Below are positions 1 to 11,966 of a DNA stretch of 64,000 bases, in pieces. This stretch comes from Azolla pinnata (lineage: Eukaryota > Streptophyta > Polypodiopsida > Salviniales > Salviniaceae): assembly GCA_037176905.1 (NCBI GenBank), contig JBBBWG010005224.1, positions 1-64,000 on the forward strand. Direction: 5' to 3'. The translations under genes were made by a program, and so were the position numbers. Numbering within the stretch: position 1 is the first letter of the stretch; each line of letters opens with the position of its first letter. Below the pieces are notes generated by a model. The model was not told where the DNA came from and did not search any database. It saw only the letters and a program-made list of their open reading frames with translations.

Positions 1-156
1 CTAAACCCTAAACCCTAATTCTGGGAATGAAACCACAATGTGATCGGAGATGATGAACCAATAATAGCTTCCACATTTTCCAAATTACCAAAAATAGCTC
101 CTCGGTAAAAAGGATGGATAAAATGAGCGCACTCGTAGGGCAAATACTGTGCTTCA
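1..156 (+). repeat. Telomere-like repeat and truncated TSA leader
   Basis: The window opens with about two and a half CCCTAAA units (1-18), followed by ordinary sequence up to the tryptophan synthase alpha start codon at 157. Short AAACCCTAA 'telo-boxes' are common in plant promoters and leaders of housekeeping genes, and a leader element is the simplest reading. The window edge hides whether the array extends further. Confidence 0.5.
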
Positions 157-3100
157 ATGGAGGCCTTTGCTCTATCCAAATGCTTCCCGCACAAGCTCTC
201 CTTGAAAGCCTCAGCAGCTTCCGCATCAACGTCGGCGCCGGCTTCTTCTCCTGCTGCTATGCTGTCCCCATCGACCAAAACCATCGCTCACACTTTCTCT
301 TCCCTCAAGCAGGCTGGAAAAGTAAGGGCGGATTTGTCTTGTGTTTTTTTTTATTATCTAAATCCTTTTTTGCTTCCTTTTTCTCTTGTCGCTGCTTGTT
401 TCCCCTCGTCGGACTTAAAAATTTGCACGGATCTTTTCGAAATCGGGGTGAATGTGAGTGAAATTCGTGTGTGTTGCCACCGACATCACCGTTCCCAATC
501 ACCAATCATTCTGTTAACTTCGGACGTTTCCATATCATCATCAGCATCATTCTGTTAAATTCGGACGTTTTCTGCTTGAGAAATCAGAAAGAAAAGAACC
601 GGACGCATTATCTGGTTTTCATAGTTGAAAATGTAGGACCTTTTGGGACCACTACATATTTTAGGACTAATTTGGAGATTAATATATGAGTGCTTGCGTG
701 ATAGATATGCATAATATAATACAGTAGAAGCATCACGTCCTCAATAAAGAAAAGATATTTTATGTATGTAATCATTATCTGTTTACGTTTTTGCGCTGCA
801 AACAATCATTAGCAAAAACAAGGAAAGCGAGATCAAGGAGCTTGTTTCAACGAAAGCTCCTTAAAACCAAATGATAACATTGTGTGGGAAAAGAACACTG
901 CACTAGCTAGTCACTGGGTATGATGAATATTTGAAGTTCATAGAATGTTGGAATGGAAGGTGACATCGCAAATAAAAATTTCAGGCAATTCCAGATGAAA
1001 CTTTATCGCAGAACAAGCAGGAGTTCATAGCAGCTAGATATGAATTCAAGTGGTGGGATAAAGTTGGACGGCTGCCAAGGCAACAGTCCTATTTATGAAT
1101 CTAGAACGTATTTGAATGTCAAGATATGCTTTTTGCTCATATATCCTTTCTTGGTTAGAAAAGATTCCAATAATCTTTTAAACGGGATTCATGGATGACT
1201 GGCAATTCCTACATCTTTGACAGATAAGCGTAGTTTCCATGTATAATTCCACACTGTTTCTATATTCATGTAGGTTGCTCTCATTCCCTACATCACTGCG
1301 GGAGATCCAAGTTTGTCTACTACTGCAGAAGCCTTGATGGTCCTTGACAGCTGTGGAGCTGATATCATAGAGCTGGGAGTTCCTTACTCCGACCCACTTG
1401 CAGATGGTCCTGTCATTCAGGTATTTTAACTGAAATACATCATCATGAATCATTATAACCAATGTTGTTACTAACAATAACAGCGAACTGTTCATATGGA
1501 TGGAAGATAAACCTGATCTGTATCAAATAGAATATATGATAATAAAATGATTGTATGTTTTGACGAATAATTAAATCTCCACGAAGAGGATAATGAATAT
1601 TCTATTTTTTTTCATTTGTACTAGTTGTTGTTGTTATTATTATTATTATTATTTCTAAGTTATAAAAGATTCATTTCAAACAAGTTTGAGTGATGCTTAT
1701 GTTCAGGCAGCTGCAACAAGAGCTCTGCAAAATGGCACCAATCTCGATTCTGTCTTGAAGATGCTAAGCGAGGTACTTATAATAGTTGACAATAAATATA
1801 CGTATCCGAAGTATTTAACATAATTAATGTATTTTACGTAAAAAACGTATTCTAAGTATTTAAAAAGATAAGGTAGAATACTTTTAGAATGCATAACATA
1901 TGCTAAGTACTTTACAACATAGGTGCTTATGAAGCTTGAGTGCTTTGAATTGATTTCTCTAGTCTGTTCTTTCTTCTAAAGTTGTTAAAGATGTGTACTT
2001 TATGCATTAGAGACACTTCTTTAGATTACTCTGGTGTATTTACACATTATATATTTTAGAACTACATTCTCAATCTGTTTATTGTAGTCTACATATTTTA
2101 CATGCATTCATATACTGGTATGAAGTTTTTTTGAGATGAAAATATTTTTATATTGTGCAAAGTTTTCTGCATTATTCCTTCATGACATGAATTTACTGTG
2201 ACATTCTTGTATGAAAGATTAAATCGCCCATGTTAGTAAATTAACTATTACGCATAAACAAATATAAAAAGTATTAAACTTATTTAAGTTCTTCATCTTA
2301 GATGATGTATCCTAAGTTTTTTTAAAAGGTAGCAAATACTTCTAAAATACAGTGCACATATTCTCCATGTACTGTATGCGAAGTATTCTCCAACTACAGA
2401 ACTTTCTTCGATTCCCCTCCAATTTAAAAATCTATACTTTTATCACATCTCAATTATGTCTACTTTATTTTTAAGCTATTTTTTCCTCAACAATCAGGTA
2501 GTACCACGCCTCGAAGCACCTCTGGTGCTATTTACATATTATAATCCTATCTTGAAGAGAGGCTTCGAAAAATTTCTGTCTGACATAAAATCAGTAGGTG
2601 TTACAGGTTAGCATTTATAACCTTGTGGAAATATCTTTCTTCTTAAATAACCCAAGCTACAGATAGATAAGCAACAACGTCTTTTGTCCCAGGACTTGTT
2701 ATACCTGATCTCCCCCTTGAGGAGACAGAAGTTCTTAGAAAGCTGACAGCAAGCAATGGTATTGAATTGGTATGGCACATCTGTGAATGAAAGTTAGTAT
2801 CTTATTATGGTTGTATTTGATCAATGGTATCTGTTTATATGGCAAAGGTATTACTGACAACTCCTACCACTCCGAAAGAGAGAATGGATGAGATCTCACA
2901 GGCGGCTCAAGGGTTTGTGTACTTGGTAATGTGGACTTGGACATCAAAGCTACATTATTTGAGAGTTTTGATTTAACTCTATTGTATAAAATGTTATGGA
3001 TACAACTGGCCAATGGGAATAGTGATGTTTTTTGTGCATGCTTTTTCTATTTTACTTTTGTGCTGTTTGAAGCCAATGAAAAGGCGCCTGCAATTGGAAC

Positions 3101-4227
3101 TACTATCGAGTAATGACATGCACATACATAATACTAACTTCTATTCACACATAGGCTCCCAAGTAATGCATCTGAAGCATGATGATGAAATTCATTATAT
3201 ATATATATAATGAATTTCCCCATCATGCTTCAGATGCATTACTTGGGAGCCTATTACTATATATAGAGTCTATTATTATATATATATAGAGTCTATTATT
3301 ATATTTAAATTTATGAAATTGAAAATAAAAGTGAGTAAAAATCCCGTTGCTGGGAAAGTTGAGATTTGTAGGATGTAAGCAAGAAAGCATTTCCACATTA
3401 TGCATCACTTGCGTCAAGTAGTAGCACAGTTGATGATATGGATGGTATTGAGCTAACTAATGCCACCATCATGTGACTCTGCAGGTGAGCTTAACAGGTG
3501 TCACAGGTGCAAGAAAAACCGTCCAGACAAGGGTCCAATCCCTTCTCCAAGATCTCAAGAAGGTGGGAGATGTAATCATAGTTGATTGCACTCCAACTAC
3601 ATTTATATATTATTTAGTGTCGAGTTTACTATGTGCATTTGTCATCTGCTTAATGTACATTAGGTTATTTTGCAAAAATTTGGATCCTGCTTAATAGGGG
3701 GTTATTTTGCAAAAATTTAGTTGGAAGTTCATAGATCATGGAACTTAGATGGTTCCTTTTTTAATATATCCTTCGTGCCGTTTCATTTACATTCCGAGCA
3801 TCATTGCCCTTACTGGTGCCTCAATTCCTGATTTTTGTGTTAAGTATTTGTAAATGATCCATGACATATATATGAGCAGGTCACTGATAAGCCAGTTGCT
3901 GTTGGCTTTGGAATCTCAACACCAGAGCATGCCTGCCAGGTTCATGCAATGACTTAATCTTATCTTGTTTTTCCCCCGCATGATTGGGTGTTGATGGTCA
4001 ATTCTACTGCAGTGAACAATAAATAGCTTTTAGCAAAAGGAATCTTATTTTTTGAATGACTATTATAACGATGAGACCTGGTATGCTTGCAGATTGCTGA
4101 GTGGGGTGCCGATGGTGTCATTGTTGGTAGTGCAATGGTGAAGCTCCTTGGAGAAGCTGCATCGCCAGAAGAAGGGCTTTGTGCTCTAAAGAAATTGGCT
4201 GAGGATTTGAGGAAAGCACTACCGTGA
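157..4227 (+). CDS. TSA1: Tryptophan synthase alpha chain (plastid), 9 exons
   Basis: Splits indole-3-glycerol phosphate into indole and glyceraldehyde-3-phosphate, the penultimate step of tryptophan synthesis in plastids, working with the beta subunit. Exons: 157-321, 1274-1420, 1707-1772, 2498-2606, 2693-2769, 2848-2925, 3485-3562, 3880-3939, 4093-4227. The sum is 915 bp, 304 residues, close to other plant TSA proteins. The first ~40 residues are Ala/Ser-rich and free of acidic residues after position 2, consistent with a transit peptide. The TIM-barrel core is complete: FSSLKQAGK, then [65 protein letters not shown] and [11 protein letters not shown], ending [13 protein letters not shown]. 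The catalytic pair of the E. coli enzyme (Glu49, Asp60) aligns with E88 and D99. A cytosolic indole-lyase-like paralogue is the only close alternative; the leader favours the plastid enzyme. Confidence 0.95.
3151..3254. repeat. Near-perfect inverted repeat (hairpin) in TSA intron 6
   Basis: Two arms of about 50 bp are near-perfect reverse complements around an (AT)n centre. The left arm starts ATAGGCTCCCAAGTAATG (3151) and the right arm ends CATTACTTGGGAGCCTAT (3254). It lies wholly inside the intron between exons 6 and 7. The flanks are AT-rich, and just 3' a TATATAGAGTCTATTATTA unit occurs about twice (to ~3305). I see no clear target-site duplication. It could be a small foldback/MITE-like element, a palindromic duplication, or a miRNA-type precursor; the sequence alone does not decide. 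Confidence 0.85.
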
Positions 4228-4767
4228 TTGGATATATGAGCTTTCATATTTCAATTTAGGAAAACGGTTCTATCAGAAATTGGAAAACTGTGGCTTTAAT
4301 CCTCTATTCATGGATGGGGTTAACCTTCTGAAAGGCAGAATGACAGTTACGGAGAATCAGCAAATTTTTCTCTGTGCATCACCTTGATGGTTTAAATTTT
4401 TTCTTGCTTTGAATCTGAAGGCAAGACAAATAAATAGAGCCCATTGTGGATTTTTTGTTTTGTTTTTGATAGGATGGCCTTTTCAACCCCCCCACATTTC
4501 TGTAATTGGATTGTGGTATTTGTCTTTTTTTATATTCATAAAATTAGAAATTAGAGCACTTACTGTTCCTTCACTTGTTGGTGGTGGGTGTATAATATCC
4601 ATGTTATATGAGTGAGCTGATTGATTTTGTGTCAATGACATCTGGCCACATAATATTGTATCAGTAGTTATTGGCAGTTATGTTGTATACTTGTCCAACA
4701 AGGGTTGGCTCTTCATGAATTGACATACACTGTTTTGCATGCTTAGGGTAGCAGTCCACTTTATCAA

Positions 4768-4829
4768 TGATCGGCTTCATAATGTCAAATATCTTGATCA
4801 GTGATCGACTTCATAATGTCAAATATCTT
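4768..4829. repeat. 34-bp tandem duplication
   Basis: Two copies of TGATCGGCTTCATAATGTCA... (4768 and 4802) differ at one position over 28 bp. They lie about 550 bp after the TSA stop codon. No function is apparent. Confidence 0.85.
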
Positions 4830-5770
4830 TCGTGAATGATCTTTTTCTCGTGGTTTCTTATATCAAGAGTTTGAAAACCTTGAAAGCAGGGAGAAAATAA
4901 AAGTTGAATAAGGGTGCTCCATTCTCTATATTATTTTATCAGTCCGCATGATCACATGTTCATAGGGACCTGCTCTTAACATGCATGATACCCTTGCACA
5001 TGATCGCAACTACTCTGATGATGTTTCCTGGGGATTATCAGCATGGTAAAGCTCACAACGGGCATAACCAAGAGATGATTCCCTTCTTTGTATGCACTAA
5101 TATTATTAACAAATATTGAAAGGTGAGATCTACTCTTTGTTGACAGCCATATTGGTCATTTGCTTGTTCATCAAGGGCAGTAGATCCCATCATACAAGGT
5201 TGTAACTGGACTATCTTGGGTAAAACTGGAGCTTACGAAAATGGGGTTTCTATTTGGTTATAAAAACGAGAACCAACCTTAACAAATTTTCCCATCCTCA
5301 TCGCATCGACATTTCCCTTCCTCGAGAGAGAGAGACAGAGAGCTGAGATTTCATGTCATTTCGTATCACAACACCTGGAAGCATTATTGTGTCACAAGGA
5401 GTGAAACAATTGAGATTGCAAGTGTTTTTTTTTTTTGTATTGTCGTGTTGTTCGAATGCTGACGCAACCTCGAACAGATAGTGCCTTAAAGATCAGGTCT
5501 CGGAACCTATCCCGACGATTGAGCCACCATTAATAAAGCTCTAATGAGCAAGCTTACAATTACCTACCTAATTAATCCACATATGAACTAATGATAATCT
5601 CCGTGAAATAATGTGCTAATGATCATGAACTAACCCAAAAATTAGGCTTAATCTCAAGAATTAACCTGCTATTTCAATTCAATAATTAACCCCCACTTCT
5701 TCTTCGACTGTGTGCTTCTGTTTCATCAACTTCTGCACAGAAAGACAGGAAAGAATCAGTCCGTCCGCCA

Positions 5771-5802
5771 AACCCTAACCCTAACCCTAACCCTAACCCT
5801 AA
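5771..5802 (+). repeat. (AACCCT)n interstitial telomere-like array in a leader
   Basis: Five uninterrupted six-base AACCCT units lie 54 bp upstream of the ATG at 5856. The unit is the hexamer (TTAGGG on the other strand), not the heptamer CCCTAAA usual in plants and seen at 55456-55553. Telo-box motifs are known cis elements near plant transcription starts; the length here exceeds a single box. Confidence 0.85.
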
Positions 5803-5855
5803 TTAGCAGACAACACGACAGTGTCCAAGATCTCCTTATTTTCTGTCTGAACGCC

Positions 5856-8800
5856 ATGTGTGCCCTGCTGCGGGATCTCAGCTTAAACCTCTTCTCACCA
5901 TCCTCCCTCCCTTCTTCCTCCTCCTCCGGTTCTTCTTCACAGAAGCTGCAGAGAATCCCAAGCTTCCATAACCATTGTCTTCCTAAATTACCACCTGGTC
6001 ATCGTGGTCTTCTTCCCATTTCTTCTTCTAGAGGTTTCGCTCCTTGGAATGCATCCATTTCTACACTTAATTCACCGTCATCTCCGGGGATAAGAGAGAA
6101 AAGAAGACTTTACACGCCCCGAGCTAGCATAGAATCTTCTCCTTCGTCGTCATCATCTCCTTTACCTTCTCGTTCTCGATCGCTGGATCAGAGATTGGAA
6201 TATGATGTGATCATCGTAGGCGCTGGGGTTATCGGTCTCTCTATAGCTCACAAGATTCTCTCTGAAACTAGTCTTTCTGTTGCTCTCGTGGATGCTGCCC
6301 GGCCATGCTCAGGTGCTACTGGTGCTGGTTAGTAACCTTCTGAAACCCTAAGGGCCTTTCACATTTGTAATTTTTCCTTCTCTTTTTCTCAATGAAGAGA
6401 TTGAAAAATATAATTCAATTGGTTTTTGGATTATATCACAATTAATGATCATCAGCTTCAATGAACTTTCACGATTTTCCTGCGCTATCCAATTGCAACT
6501 GAATTTGTTGAGAAAAGGAGAAGATTTAACAGAAAGTTTGAGTTTTTCTTGCTTATGAGTTACGAGTAGATAGGTGATCCATAATCTTACACTCAGTAAT
6601 GACGAAAGGAAGTGGATTATATCATTATTAATGAGAACCAGCTTCGATGAACTTTCACGATTTTCTTGCGCTATCCGATTGCAACTGAATTTGATGAAAA
6701 AAAGAGAAGATTTAACATAAAGTTTGAATTTTTCTTGCTTATGAATTACGAGTAGATAGGTGATCCAGAATCTTATAGTCAGTAATGACGAAAGGAAGTA
6801 CATCTTTTCGATACGTCAGGTTTTCCAATTTTCTAGTGCCAAACTGAAGCACGTGTTTTTACAGCTTCAGATTTCTCCCGTGTATAAGTGGTATTCTTCC
6901 AATGGTTTTGATGCAAATGAAGCATGTATTTTCTGGAATCAGGTTACTTGTTAATATTTATGAAATATGATTCATGCTTTTGCTTGCAAAAGTGTGTATA
7001 TTTTTCTGATTTTCAAATATTTCTCTGGAATATGTTCAGCTATCTTGACGATAACGCATTCTTGAAAATATCTGAAATTATTTAAAAAACTTACTGAACG
7101 TGGCTCTTTGATATCCTGAAATTTCACAAATGTTCTCATAGGTTCATAGTACTCAAGAGTAGCAACCATATGTGCAAAAAACCTCAAATATTTCCAGTGA
7201 ATATGATAAGCTACGAATCAATGAATATCAAAAACGTTCCTGACTTGTGTTTACTTTTCACTTGCATTAATAATAACGATGAATGAATTCTTGAATGTAG
7301 TTATACTGTCTGAAATCTTGCAAAGAATCTAAAAAAAAGCAGCGTTATTACCCCGGAAAGTTTATCAAATAGCTTTGACCTTGAGGTGGAAGTTCCTCAT
7401 GGTTGTCTACATGGAGAACCCTAATATTAGATTAAGGGAGTATGTTGTGTGTTTTTGTGCGATCAATCTGAGAAACATTCGTAAGGTACTAATATCGTAA
7501 CAGAAATTTGTGTGACAAGATCTAAAAATTGGGTTGAACGGAAAAGCAAGGAAGGAGCCTCTTTTTTGTATTAGTACATTTTGTTTGTCAGACAAACTGC
7601 AATTCCTGCACACTAGATAAATAATAGTATTTTCACTGAACTAATCACCGTTTCTATTCTCATAATATGTTTTATGCGGGAGTTTATGCTGATTACTTTT
7701 CAAAAACTGAATTTATTAGTACATAAGGCACAATAGATTATGTTTTTCATTAGGTCAAGGCTATATATGGCTTGGGCACAAGTCACCCTCTCTTGCTTCT
7801 TGGCAACTATCACGGCGAAGCAATTTTCTATGGAACGAGTTTGCAGAGAAGTTGCAAGACTTGGATTTAGATCCTGAAGTCATAATTGGATATAAAAGAA
7901 CAGGTAAAGTTCGTCCTTCGAAGATTTCGAGGCAGTGTACTTTTTTCTCTCATGAACAGTGTTATCAGTAGTATTTGTTTGACTGCATAGGGAGCTTGCT
8001 GTTTGGGACTACTCCAGAGCATGCCATTTCCCTCCAGAAACGAGCAGAGACCTTATATGCTGAAGGAGTAAAAACAGAGTTCCTTAATTCAGATGCACTT
8101 CGTGAAACAGAACCACAGCTAAATGTTGGTGTATATGGTTCTGCAGTTTTGACACCTGATGATTGTCAAATCGATGCACATTTAGCAGCGGCATATTTTG
8201 CATCAGTAGGGCCTCTCTCTGTGTCTATCTTGCTTTTGCACTATTTCTGTTATCGACAAATAAGCAAATTAGTGATGGAAATCTTCAGCCGCTATTCTGG
8301 AAAATAATATGGTCTATAGAACTTTTATGCAAAGTAAGTTACAGGAAAATGACCTTGATGTGAGTGATTATCAATTACAAATATATTCTGCATGCATGGC
8401 TATTTGACTAAGGTATATGTAGGTAGTGGAAGGTTAACGTATCTGACGTGTAACTTTTTGAAGTTGATCAAGGCTGCATACTATGTTCTTTAACTATATA
8501 GAAATTTCACTGAATCTGAATCTTATCTAAGCTATAATATCTTATTATTCTCTTCTTATGAGTTGAAATCTTTCCATGCTGAGTTGCTATTGACAACTTT
8601 GAAGAAAATTTGATGAAATTGATGTGCACATTTTTTAATATGCTTAAGACATATGTGTTATGTTCTTGTCATTATACTTAAGCTACCTATGCAAGGATTT
8701 TCCTTACAAATGTATGTGGATTTATTAAGCTATACTTCTAAGCTTAAGCTCACAATTCACCTATTTTTGAAATTTCAGGAAAATCGGAAGTATTGTTCAT

Positions 8801-11800
8801 CAGGTCGTTTTGAGGAAATTTTTTATGATCCAGTTACTGACTTTCTATGGTATGCCTAAAGAGGAAACAAAATGCTCCTTTTATCCTTGCAAGTGAATTA
8901 ATCTTGATTTTTGTCAGGTCAGATCAGTATCATAATTTAGCTGGTGTTCAGACCACAAATAGAGCAATATACTGCAGAGAACGAGTAATCATGGCTGCTG
9001 GTGCTTGGAGTGGGGATGTAATGAAGAAGGCGTTTGAAAAACTTTGCTTACCTTATGTTCTAGCCACAAAACCCCGAAAGGTATGCCCTTAGGAAACACC
9101 ATGCTGTTTCATGAATTCCGATTTTTTAAGTCACTGGCGTTCTATGTGAATGAATTTATTTAATCTTGGCAGACAGCACGTGGTATTGCTAATTTTATAG
9201 AGTTAATCATTTATTTATCCCACTCCAGAATGAGTGGCCTTGATTTGTCATGTTTAACTCTCTAGGCACTATTAGTGTTAAGGCTTTGTGGTGATTGGTG
9301 ATTATGGATGTCTTTCGTTGGGATAGAAATATTTTTTTGAGAGTGAAAGCATTCATGTGTGTGGCATTCTGTTCATATTGTCTTTTTGTTGTGTTGCAAG
9401 TTTCAAGAAAAGTTTGCTGCTGTCTTGCTTTCCAGGGTCATTTATTGGTATTTGAAGGCCTTGGTCAAATTAGTTTGAAGCATGGATTGATGGAATTTGC
9501 TTACGAAAAGCTTGCAGACTCATCAGATGTTTTTGGTATTGCTTCAACAGCTACAATAGATTCTGAAGGTCGACTGCTATTAGGTATTTTGATGCACTTA
9601 TACTGTATGATCGTGAGACGTTTTTGGTTTTGCATTTTATGGAAAGGCAGCTATATGATTTGGACTCTGGTATGGTCATGTTTGAACTGCATACTGATGC
9701 ATTGAGTTGACTTCGTAATGAAACCGGCCTAACTATCTAACCTTGCCATGCTCTTGGCATTAAAGATAATCTTCAAAGTTGGAGTAAGAAATCACTTGAA
9801 TGTTTTCAAATTTGAAGATCTCATGAAGAATAATTAAGAGGGTGCTCATGGCTGATAGTCCTGAGAATTCTTATTTCATTTTTTTATGGATCATTTAGAT
9901 GCTAGAAGTTGAATCCTTGATAACAGATGTTCTCTGTACCAGGCGGTTTTCTCATCTAATTTAATAAATGTATGTGGTGTATTCGCATGAAGGGAGTAGC
10001 AGGCAGTTCGCAGGCTTTGATTTCAGCCTTCAGTATGATGTTATGGAAGCTATTCTGAAGAAGGCAGGTGAGTACTTGCCTGTTTTGGCAGACGTCCACT
10101 TGGCAGAGGCATTAAAAGCTGGCACAGTACGCATTGGACATCGTCCATATGGTATGTTTGAAAAATGTTTCTTTTGGGTATACGAAAACAGCAAACAATC
10201 CTTGATCTTCTTGACTTTTATTGGAATCTTCTATGACATCATAAGACTTTATTATTACATGTGGATATTCTGGTTAGTATAATTACAAACTGGGGTTCTA
10301 TGTATTATTCTTTGTTCAGCCATTTGTTTTGCCATTGAGCATGTCAAATTTACTTACTCAATTTGTTTTATGTACCATGCAGTTCCAGACGGACGCCCTC
10401 TGATTGGAGAAATCCAAGGTTTGGGAAGACTTTTATTAGCAACTGGTCATGAAGGCGAAGGCCTTGCACTGGTAAATTTCCCTTTCTATGAGTCAATGGT
10501 AAAGCACCTAAACTTACTCTTTGGATAGTGTTACCAGAATTACCCCTAAGTTTTAAATAGTTAGCATCTACACTAAATATGGTAACGTCTTAATTTCATG
10601 CAAGGTGGCCCCTCTTTCTCTCGTTAAAATTGATCAAATGTTGACCATCATGATAACTATTCAAGCACAAGAGACAATGATAATAACTCTGCTTGTAAAG
10701 GATACAGAATTCACTCCTGGCATAAGTTGAAATTATTGTGCTAGATACGAGCATCAGAAAGCTGATGTAAAATCTCTGGCATATTATGTTAGAGATAGAA
10801 GAGGAATAAATATCGCAGCTGTAATCATCTTAAATATCGGGTTAATATCACAGGATTCAATTCTATTGAAATAAATTTCTTCCGGACTTATAATTTGTGC
10901 CATTTGGAAGTTTGGGGTTTGATGCTTTTAAAAGTAGGAGCATACTGGTTGTAAGAGCTTAGCATCATGGCCTCTGGAGCAGCATCTTATGCTTCTCTAT
11001 TGTTTTGTCAATTAATTCTCATATTTAATATGCATATGATCTGCTGTTGTCTAAACTGCTTGAAAGCATGAGGTTATATTGATGATGATCTCTCAAACTG
11101 CACACTTTGATGATGATCTCTTTACAGCTCCTCTTCATGAGTTCAAAGCTATGCATATGCTGTCATACTGTCTTCATTTTATGTATGCATACAATTTTTA
11201 TCCTTTTGAGTGAGATGACCTAAGTGTAGGCTTTCTTAGCACAGGTCCCCTATGGTAGACCATTTATGGTGACATATATTTCAGCTTGTGTACTAACTCA
11301 GACTGCCAGCACACCTTGAGCTGTCATATTCAATGGCTCTTCAGGAGTTGGGCATTTTTGTATCCATGGTTACAGCTATGCTGCCATTCTGTTTTTCTTT
11401 GCATATAGGATGTGTTTTCCTTCACTTTCTGCATAAGCCGTTCATAGCTCTGGTTCTTATGGAGAACTGTTTTGCATCAAATTCTTGTTTTCGGGAAGCT
11501 GTCCATCCAAGGCCTTAATTTGATACACTAATAATGCCTTTTCTGTGGAAAGCAGATGTAGTGAACATTTAGGTGAGTAATCATATCCTAAGGAAATGTT
11601 GAAATAAACATTACATACAGAAAGCAGATGAAGTTAAAAATACTGGCATAGTTTAAGTAATCATATCAGATAAAAATTAAATGAGGTGCATACTTCTGTA
11701 TACAGCATTTCTGCAGATAGTGAATAACACTCCTTACTCTACTCTGTAGATACTAAACCTTTAATCATGTAGCTTGTTGTGCTCTAGTTAAAGCTTTTAT

Positions 11801-11966
11801 TGCATGTGGGCTCATGTAATTTTTATTTTTACCGGAGCAGTCTCTTGGAACAGCAGAAATGGTGGTGAACTTGGTGTTGCAAAAGCAGCAGAGTGTAGAT
11901 CCTACACCATTTTCTCCGGAAGGAAGGCTTGGAGTTCCGCCTGCTCAAGTGTCTGTCAGTCATTAG
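5856..11966 (+). CDS. FAD-dependent oxidoreductase, DAO family (probably plastid), 9 exons
   Basis: Flavoprotein of the D-amino-acid oxidase/glycine oxidase fold, matching from memory the plant family typified by Arabidopsis At5g48440. Its physiological substrate is not known to me. Exons: 5856-6327, 7754-7903, 7991-8205, 8779-8849, 8918-9080, 9436-9583, 9993-10151, 10383-10471, 11841-11966 (1593 bp, 530 residues). Residues 1 to ~110 are Ser/Pro-rich with basic residues, a likely transit peptide. The FAD-binding Rossmann motif is YDVIIVGAGVIGLSIA (GxGxxG at 122-127), followed by SGATGAGQGYIW. Later landmarks are VIMAAGAWSG, the KPRKGHLLVFEG strand, RIGHRPYVPDGRPLIG and the C-terminal LLATGHEGEGLAL, which contacts FAD in this fold. 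Introns 1 (1.4 kb, with a tandem duplication) and 8 (1.37 kb) are the long ones. The start was chosen because it opens the transit-like segment; an upstream in-frame ATG at 5712 runs through the telomere-like array and is less likely. Confidence 0.92.
6428..6799. repeat. 186-bp tandem duplication in oxidoreductase intron 1
   Basis: Two adjacent copies with a 186-bp period (6428-6613 and 6614-6799) both run from GGATTATATCA to GACGAAAGGAAGT. They differ by scattered substitutions and a few short indels. The duplication sits 100 bp into intron 1. A weaker related pair about 170 bp apart (CAAATATTTC...GAATATG at 7014 and 7184) may be an older event in the same intron. Confidence 0.9.

Larger units (their letters stand above)
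4228..5855. other. Intergenic: TSA 3' region and oxidoreductase leader
   Basis: No coding sequence is supported here. The first part is the likely 3' UTR of TSA. A 34-bp tandem duplication lies at 4768-4829 and a short GA run at about 5322-5342. The last ~100 bp form the leader of the downstream oxidoreductase and contain a telomere-like array. Confidence 0.6.
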
